Made by a program: the position numbers and the translations under genes | DNA from: Streptomyces sp. NBRC 110611 | GTDB lineage: Bacteria > Actinomycetota > Actinomycetes > Streptomycetales > Streptomycetaceae | Direction: 5' to 3' | Length of the DNA stretch: 64,000 nucleotides | NCBI RefSeq assembly: GCF_001590865.1 | Contig: NZ_BBUY01000006.1 | Coordinates: 217,931 to 281,930, forward strand | Part shown: positions 58,466 through 64,000 of the stretch, in pieces | How positions within the stretch are numbered: position 1 is the stretch's first letter | How the letters are laid out: every line of letters begins with the position of its first letter | The notes under the pieces: model-generated | The model's database searches: none | Seen by the model: the letters and a program-made list of their open reading frames with translations, nothing else | What the model was told of the DNA's origin: nothing

Positions 58466-60166
58466 TCAGGATGCGCCGTGGGGCGATCCTGCCCCCGTCG
58501 ACGGCGCGGGGAACGGCACCACCGCCACCGTTACGTTGTCGTGCCCGCCGCCGTCGAGAGCGTGGGCGACCAGCGCCCGGGCGGCGTCCAGCGGCCGGAC
58601 GGGGGCGTCGTACGGCAGCGCCGCGGCCATCCGCTCGGCGGTTTCGGCGTAGTTCCACAGCCCGTCCGTGCACACCACCACGACACCGGGACCGTCGGGT
58701 TTGAACGTCGCGGTGTGCGGTTCCACCTCGTACGCGTCGGCGCCGAGCCAGCCGGTGATGGCGTGCGCCCGCTGATCGGCGTTCGCCTCCGCCTCGGACA
58801 TCAGGTTGTTGGCGACCATCTGGGCGGCCCAGGAGTCGTCCTCGGTGAGCCGTACGGGCGGCGCCGTACGGTCGTCGGGGATCCAGTAGGCGCGGCTGTC
58901 GCCGACCCAGCCGACCGTGAGCAGCCCGCCGCCGACCACCACGCCGACGAATGTGCAGGCCGGGGCGTTCTGCTGATGGTGCTCGTGATGCGCCAGGGAA
59001 GGGTCGGCGGCCAGCGCGTCGACCGTGGCGGAGGCCACCAGGACGGCCTCGTGCATGGCCTGCTGGGGGTGGATGCCGCGCGGCAGCGAGGCCAGCAGCG
59101 CCTCGCCCGCGGCCTCCGACGCCACCATGGACGCCTCGTCCGGACGGGTCGCCGACGAGACGCCGTCACAGACCACCGCGGCCACGGCGGGCGAACCATC
59201 GGGCAGCGCGGTGGCCCGGAGGGCGAAGAAGTCCTCGTTGCGGTGGTGGCGGTGGCCCCGGTCGCTGACCGCCGCGATCCCCGCCAACTCGCGCTCCAGG
59301 TGGTCGCGTTCGCGGGGCCGGGCGTGGCCGCACCGGTCGCAGTATCCATGGGGGTCCACGGCGCCGGAGTGGCAGACGGCGCAGACCGGGGAATTCCGGG
59401 CGAGCCGGCTGAGGGCGCTCCGGGCGGGAGCGCGGTGGGCCGGGCTGCCCTGGGGCGGGGTGCCGTGGGCCGGGGTGCCGTGGGTGGGGGTACGGGACCC
59501 CTCGGGGGCCGCGGCCGGATCCTCGGCCTCCGGCGTGGCACGGGCAGCCGCTCCGATCGCGGCGTCGGCGGTCGGTTCGTACCCGGCGACGCGGGGATCG
59601 AGCGCGTACCTGGGGACACGGGGGTCGATGGGCGGCGGCGCCGACCGCTCCGGTGCCGCGGGGCCGGACGGTGCGGGGGCGTCCCCGTACGGGAGGCGGG
59701 TCTGCGGATCCGGAGGCGGCGGCCCCACGGGACCGGCTGGCCCGGATGCGTAGGTCGCCCCGGCCGGCCAGGTGGGGGTGTTCGGTACGGAGGAGGCCAG
59801 GGGAGGCGCCGGCGTGACCGGTGCCCTGGACGGCAGCGGCGGTACCGGCGGCGCGGCAGGCGCTCCGTACGCCGCTGGTGCGGCGGGACTGTACGCGGTG
59901 GGTGTGGCAGGGCCGTACGCGGCTGGTGTGGCAGGGCTGTACGGCGAGGGTGCGGCAGGACCGTACGGTGGCGGCGCGGCAGAACCGTATGGCGGGCTGT
60001 ACGGCGGCGGTGTGCCAGGCCGGTACGGCGGCGCTGCGGCGGGACGACCGTACGCCGGCGGTGCGGTCGGCATCAGCAGCGCGGTGCCGCACCGGCCGCA
60101 GAACTTGTCCTCCGCGTCGAGCGGTTCACCACACCCGGAACACCGGACCGGCCCCGTCACACCCAT
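58466..60166 (-). CDS. PP2C-family Ser/Thr phosphatase with zinc ribbon and Pro/Ala/Tyr linker
   Basis: A 566-residue metal-dependent phosphatase. A zinc ribbon opens it (CSGCGEPLDAEDKFCGRCG), then about 240 residues of PYSPAAP / YGPA repeats, a second ribbon (CAVCHSGAVDPHGYCDRCG) and the PP2C domain: DRGHRHHRNEDFF, VVCDGVSSATR, GWVGDSRAYWIP and GGGHDNVTVAV, all metal-binding aspartates present. Start ATG 60166 is 1 nt after the kinase stop (TGACATG), so kinase and phosphatase are coupled. No TM: a soluble phosphatase opposing the PknG-like kinase is the natural reading. Confidence 0.9.
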   Translation of the reverse strand: MGVTGPVRCSGCGEPLDAEDKFCGRCGTALLMPTAPPAYGRPAAAPPYRPGTPPPYSPPYGSAAPPPYGPAAPSPYSPATPAAYGPATPTAYSPAAPAAYGAPAAPPVPPLPSRAPVTPAPPLASSVPNTPTWPAGATYASGPAGPVGPPPPDPQTRLPYGDAPAPSGPAAPERSAPPPIDPRVPRYALDPRVAGYEPTADAAIGAAARATPEAEDPAAAPEGSRTPTHGTPAHGTPPQGSPAHRAPARSALSRLARNSPVCAVCHSGAVDPHGYCDRCGHARPRERDHLERELAGIAAVSDRGHRHHRNEDFFALRATALPDGSPAVAAVVCDGVSSATRPDEASMVASEAAGEALLASLPRGIHPQQAMHEAVLVASATVDALAADPSLAHHEHHQQNAPACTFVGVVVGGGLLTVGWVGDSRAYWIPDDRTAPPVRLTEDDSWAAQMVANNLMSEAEANADQRAHAITGWLGADAYEVEPHTATFKPDGPGVVVVCTDGLWNYAETAERMAAALPYDAPVRPLDAARALVAHALDGGGHDNVTVAVVPFPAPSTGAGSPHGAS

Positions 60167-60167
60167 G

Positions 60168-62912
60168 TCACACCCACGTCCTGGGGCGGAAGCGGTTGGC
60201 CCGTTCCACCAGCTCGATCCTTCTGTCGCCACGCTGCGCCAGCCGCGCCAGCAGCCGGTACGAGCGCTCCAGGCCGAACCGCAGGCCGCGCTCGTCCAGT
60301 GGGCAGCCGAGCAGCGCTGGCCGCTCGTCCGCGGCTGCTTCGTTCTGCGTTCCGTTCCCCGATCCGTTCTGCGTTCCGTTCTGCGATCCGTGCTCCGGTT
60401 CGGTCTCCGGGACGCCGCTGTGGCTCCCGGAGAGTACCCAGTCCAGGGCGGTGCCCAGTACTTCGGTGGTGAGCTGTTCCCGGCGCTCGGCATCCAGGCC
60501 GAAGTCGGCGAGGGCCTCGACCTGTTCGGCGGCGGCCCGCAGGTCAGGCAGCAGCGCATCGCCCGGCGCGCGCTGCCGCAGCCGGGCGCGGACCGCCGCG
60601 ATCCGCGCCGCGGTGTAGTGGATCGATGCCTCCGGTACGGACTCCAGCGCCTCGACCGCGCCCGTACGGTCGCCCGCCGCCAGCCGCACCCGGGCCAGCC
60701 CGAACGCGGCGCTGACATAGCCGCGGTCGGTCGTCCACACCAGTCGGTAGTACTCCTCCGCGCTGTCCGACCGGCCCAGCAGCTCGGCGCAGATGCCCAG
60801 GGCCAGCTTGGGCGCCGGCTCGCCGGGGAAGGCGTCGTAGACCGCGTCGAAGGCCGGTGCGGCGTCCTCGACGTCCCCGGTGGCGAGCGTCACCAGACCG
60901 CCGTGCCATACCACCCGCCAGTCGGCGCCCCACTTCCCGGCGCCGTCCCGCGCCGCGGCCGTCCACGGCTCGGCGGGCTCCGCCGCGATCGCCTCCAGCA
61001 CGGACCGGGCCGCCGCGCCGTCGCCGGTCTCCAGATGGGCGCGCAGCTCCCGCAGCCGGACTTCCAGGGACGTGGTGGGCGCGGAGCGCAGCGCGGCGAG
61101 CAGTTCGGCCGGGGCGGCGGTCAGCGGACCGGCGAGCAGACCGGCGTTCGGATCGTCCGGATCCACCCGTGGCACCGGAAGCGCGAGGGCAGCGGCCGCG
61201 ACATCCAGGGGGCGCGGTACCGGACCGCCGTGCTCCGCTCGCTCGGAGTGCGCCGCCCGTTCGGAGTGCGCTGCCTGCTCGGAGAGTGCTGCGCGCTCGG
61301 AGTGCTCTGTGCGCTCCGCGTACGCGGCACGCGCCCCCAGGAGCGAACTGTCCCCGTCCTGCGGGGCCATCACCTCGGTGTCCACGGCGCGCAGCTCCGG
61401 TCCGAAGAGCTTCGACAGCGCCGGCCGCGGCTCGCCCGACTGGAGCGCCACCACCTCCCTCAGCACGCCCGTCAGCTGCTCGGCCATCTCCTCCGCGGAC
61501 CCGAACCGGCGCTCCCGGTCCGGGTCCGTGGCGCGCACCAGCAGCCGGTGGAACGACTCGTAGGTACGGAACACCCGGATGTGGTCGGGATCGGGCAGGG
61601 AGTCCGCGAAGACGGTGGTATAGCCCTGGAAGTCGAAGGTGAGGACGGCGAGCGTGCGGGCGACCGTGTACAGATCGGACGCCACCGACGCGCCCAGCTC
61701 GGCGATCTCCGGTGCCTGATAGCCGATCGTGCCGTAGACCGGGCTCTGGTGGTCGTCGATCCGGCGCACCGCGCCCATGTCGATCAGCTTGAGCTGGTCG
61801 TGCTGCTGGATGGCGTTGTCGACCTTGAAGTCGCAGTACAGGAAGCCCCGGCTGTGCAGATGGCCGAGCGCCTCCAGGGCCTCGATACCGTACGCGCAGG
61901 CCTGCTCGACCGGCAGCGGATCACGCCTCCCCTGGGGCGTACGACGGCCGTTGGCTATCTCCTTCAACGACATGCCGCCGACGTACTCCATGACGATATA
62001 GCCGTCGAGGCTGCCCGTGGCCCGGTCGAGATGTTCCACGAAGTTGTAGATCCGCACGATGTTGGCGTGCTCGATCTCGGCGAGGAAGCGGCGCTCGGAC
62101 ATCGCCACCGAGAGCGCCTCCTCGTCGCCGGTGTCCAGCAGCCCCTTGAGGACCACCCACCGGTCGGAGACCGCGCGGTCGATCGCCAGATAGATCCAGC
62201 CGAGCCCGCCGTGCGCCAGACAGCCGACGACCTCGTACTGGCCGTGCACCATCTCACCGGGCCACAGCTTGGGCACAAAGCTGTAGGGATGGCCGCACTT
62301 GGTGCAGAACCCTTCCGTCCGGCCCGCCCGCCCACCGCGCGAACGGCCCACCGGCGCACCGCAGTCCGCGCGGCTGCAGAACCTCTTGCGCTCCGGGACC
62401 TCCGGGTGCTCCAGCACCGCCGTCCGCGGATCGGGCCGCGGCACCTGCGGCACCGTCACCAGACCCGCCCCCAGCCGCCCCCGCGCGGAGCCGGAGGACG
62501 AGCCGCTGCCCGCGCTGCGCACCGGCACCGCCGCCCTGGCCCCGCTGCCGGACCGCGACTGCGACCGCGACGGTCGGCCGGAGAGTGCGCGCAGGGACGG
62601 TCCCGAGCGCGTGGACGCGGGCGGCGATGAGCGTGCGGACGCCGATAAGCGTCCGGACGGTGGCGAACCGCCCGAACCGCCCGAACCGGGGCCGGGGGAG
62701 GGGACCGTCAGCAGCGCCCCGGCCGCGGCCCGGCCCGCCGCCCCGGTGAGCGCCCGGCCCGTCAGGCCGGTGGGCGGCGACGACAGCAGACCGGCCGGCG
62801 AGACCACCGGCGGCCGGCCGCACAGGTCGCAGTAGAGCTCACCGCCGCCGGCATCCTCGTACCGGCCCGTGCAGTCCCGGCGCTGGCAGCGTTCGTCGGC
62901 CCGGTCGGTCAC
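60168..62912 (-). CDS. pknG: PknG-like serine/threonine protein kinase
   Basis: A 914-residue soluble kinase. An N-terminal Cys-rich region (CQRRDC, then YCDLCG) and a second pair (CSRADC and CTKCG, about residues 170-210) give the rubredoxin-like domain of PknG. The kinase domain follows with CLAHGGLGWIYLA glycine loop, VVLKG lysine, FLYCDFKVDN (catalytic loop with Cys replacing Arg before Asp) and LIDMGAVR (DMG instead of DFG), both as in PknG. The C-terminal part is TPR-like (LALGICAELLGRSDSAEEYY). PknG controls glutamate/redox metabolism in actinobacteria. It overlaps the upstream gene by ATGA. The flanking linkers are Arg/Gly/Ser-rich. Confidence 0.9.
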   Translation of the reverse strand: MTDRADERCQRRDCTGRYEDAGGGELYCDLCGRPPVVSPAGLLSSPPTGLTGRALTGAAGRAAAGALLTVPSPGPGSGGSGGSPPSGRLSASARSSPPASTRSGPSLRALSGRPSRSQSRSGSGARAAVPVRSAGSGSSSGSARGRLGAGLVTVPQVPRPDPRTAVLEHPEVPERKRFCSRADCGAPVGRSRGGRAGRTEGFCTKCGHPYSFVPKLWPGEMVHGQYEVVGCLAHGGLGWIYLAIDRAVSDRWVVLKGLLDTGDEEALSVAMSERRFLAEIEHANIVRIYNFVEHLDRATGSLDGYIVMEYVGGMSLKEIANGRRTPQGRRDPLPVEQACAYGIEALEALGHLHSRGFLYCDFKVDNAIQQHDQLKLIDMGAVRRIDDHQSPVYGTIGYQAPEIAELGASVASDLYTVARTLAVLTFDFQGYTTVFADSLPDPDHIRVFRTYESFHRLLVRATDPDRERRFGSAEEMAEQLTGVLREVVALQSGEPRPALSKLFGPELRAVDTEVMAPQDGDSSLLGARAAYAERTEHSERAALSEQAAHSERAAHSERAEHGGPVPRPLDVAAAALALPVPRVDPDDPNAGLLAGPLTAAPAELLAALRSAPTTSLEVRLRELRAHLETGDGAAARSVLEAIAAEPAEPWTAAARDGAGKWGADWRVVWHGGLVTLATGDVEDAAPAFDAVYDAFPGEPAPKLALGICAELLGRSDSAEEYYRLVWTTDRGYVSAAFGLARVRLAAGDRTGAVEALESVPEASIHYTAARIAAVRARLRQRAPGDALLPDLRAAAEQVEALADFGLDAERREQLTTEVLGTALDWVLSGSHSGVPETEPEHGSQNGTQNGSGNGTQNEAAADERPALLGCPLDERGLRFGLERSYRLLARLAQRGDRRIELVERANRFRPRTWV

Positions 62913-64000
62913 GATGCATCCCCCTCACCCGGCGGCGGAGGCGCGGTCATCGCCTCCGCCGCGGCCTGCTGATAGCGCCATACCGCGTGCTCGGCCGCCC
63001 GCAGATCGCATGGCGCGCTCCACAGCATCCGGCGGGCCGCGTCGTACCGTTCCACCAGCAGCGGGTCCTCCGCCATGCCCTGCCGTGTCAGCTTCGCCCG
63101 GTACGCGTCCAGCCGGCCGCGCAGCTCGGCGCGTACCGCGAGCGGCGCGGTCACCGCCGTCAACGACTCGCGGGCGCGGTGGAGTTCGTCCTCGGCCCGC
63201 TCCTCCAGGCTGTCCAGCAGCGGCGAGAGGCGGTGCCACTGTGCGCGCCTGCGGTACTCCGCGGCGGTGGCCAGCTGCTCGTGCAGCGCCGTCGACGGTC
63301 CGCTGACCGCCGGGACCTCCGATGCGGCGATCTTCGCCAGCACCTCACCGCGGGCCTGCCGCGCCTCGGTCAGCGTGCGGTCGGCGCGGGAGAGCACATC
63401 GCGCAGCTGCATCAGGCGCTGCTCCGCGTCCTGCCGGACGTCCAGCACCGCCGCCACCTCCCGCCGGATGTCCTCCAGCGCCCGCGCCGCGCGGTCGTAG
63501 CGCGCGGTGTCCGGACGGCCGCCGCCGGGCGCCGAACTCCCCGTCGCCGACGACACCCAGAACGCCAGTGGATCCGCGATCACCTGATCGCGCAGCCGCC
63601 GCAGCTCACCCGTGATCCGCTCCAGGTCGTCGCCCGCCGGATGCTCACCGGGGCGTACGCCCACCGAATGCGCCAGTGAACTCGTGCGCTGCAGCTCGGC
63701 GGAGAGCAGGTCTATACGGGCGGGCAGCGCCGACCAGACCGCGTCGGCCGCGACGATCACGTCCAGCGACCGCGCGTACAGCCCGTTCATCCGCTCGACG
63801 ACGTCCTCCAGGCGGTACCGCCGGCCGAGCCCGGCCGGACCGCTTGCCGAGCCGCTTCCCGGACCGCTTCCCGGGGCGTTGCCCGTCGCGGCCGGGCCCG
63901 GTACCGTCACCGACTCGCCGTGCAGCAGCCCGGTCAGCTCCGCCAGCTCCTGCGGGGACGGCCAGCGGTGCCGGGACCGCAGCTCACGCGCCGCCTCCAA
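62909..64000 (-). CDS. Helical, coiled-coil-like protein upstream of PknG (5' end outside window)
   Basis: 363 residues visible; the frame is open to the right edge, so the N-terminus lies outside. The sequence is mostly long amphipathic helices rich in Arg/Glu/Leu (SRADRTLTEARQARGEVLAK; LDSLEERAEDELHRARESL), without catalytic motifs or TM. It is coupled to the kinase by ATGA, and such a gene commonly precedes pknG in Streptomyces. It may be a substrate or scaffold of the kinase. Function not recognised. Confidence 0.7.
   Translation of the reverse strand: MEAARELRSRHRWPSPQELAELTGLLHGESVTVPGPAATGNAPGSGPGSGSASGPAGLGRRYRLEDVVERMNGLYARSLDVIVAADAVWSALPARIDLLSAELQRTSSLAHSVGVRPGEHPAGDDLERITGELRRLRDQVIADPLAFWVSSATGSSAPGGGRPDTARYDRAARALEDIRREVAAVLDVRQDAEQRLMQLRDVLSRADRTLTEARQARGEVLAKIAASEVPAVSGPSTALHEQLATAAEYRRRAQWHRLSPLLDSLEERAEDELHRARESLTAVTAPLAVRAELRGRLDAYRAKLTRQGMAEDPLLVERYDAARRMLWSAPCDLRAAEHAVWRYQQAAAEAMTAPPPPGEGDAS

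Overview
The window is very GC-rich, almost fully coding, and uses GTG/TTG starts, ATGA/GTGA stop-start overlaps and several probable leaderless starts. Together with sporulation dynamins, an SsbB-type protein, a PknG kinase and an LAETG thioester surface protein, this points to a Streptomyces (or close relative) chromosome. Everything below was read by eye from sequence; no search was run.

Layout. 1-13.7 kb: a complete-looking myo-inositol catabolism locus. A minus-strand arm encodes an inositol dehydrogenase cut by the window edge, a ketopantoate-reductase-like enzyme, a small HTH protein, a sugar porter, a second inositol dehydrogenase and IolE. A plus-strand arm encodes IolC, a Cgl0159-type aldolase, IolB, IolD and MmsA/IolA. 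A LacI-family regulator sits between two copies of a TGGAACGGTCCAA element. 13.7-25.4 kb: a Pro-tailed membrane protein, an unusual one-polypeptide fusion of an extracytoplasmic CocE-like hydrolase with an ABC ATPase plus its permease, a lipoprotein esterase, a FUSC protein, an MreB/Mbl-like protein behind a SigE-like promoter, an epoxide hydrolase and a CGNR regulator. 25.4-39.8 kb: an MFS efflux pump, an AfsR/SARP gene broken by a deletion plus frameshift, an RHH/DUF4097/P450 run, a membrane-tethered receiver domain, an acyltransferase, a deacetylase-like lipoprotein, a second CGNR protein, and a lipoprotein with an orphan histidine kinase.

40.0-45.2 kb looks like an accessory block lying at the 3' side of a tRNA-Arg(TCT). 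It holds a prenyltransferase-repeat gene with two frameshifts, an MFS pump, a quinone-reductase-like enzyme, an internally deleted alpha/beta hydrolase and an ArsR-type regulator. Three genes in the window (SARP, prenyltransferase-like, hydrolase) are visibly broken.

45.8-64.0 kb reads as conserved core: two dynamin-like GTPases (DynA/DynB type) followed by an SSB paralogue, with a decamer repeat array and two DnaA-box-like sites between them; a Cys-Gln thioester, sortase-anchored surface protein; EttA; a thioesterase; a hypothetical protein; group II truncated haemoglobin; and a phospho-signalling set (FHA protein, PP2C phosphatase, PknG-like kinase, and a coiled-coil-like protein that runs off the right edge).
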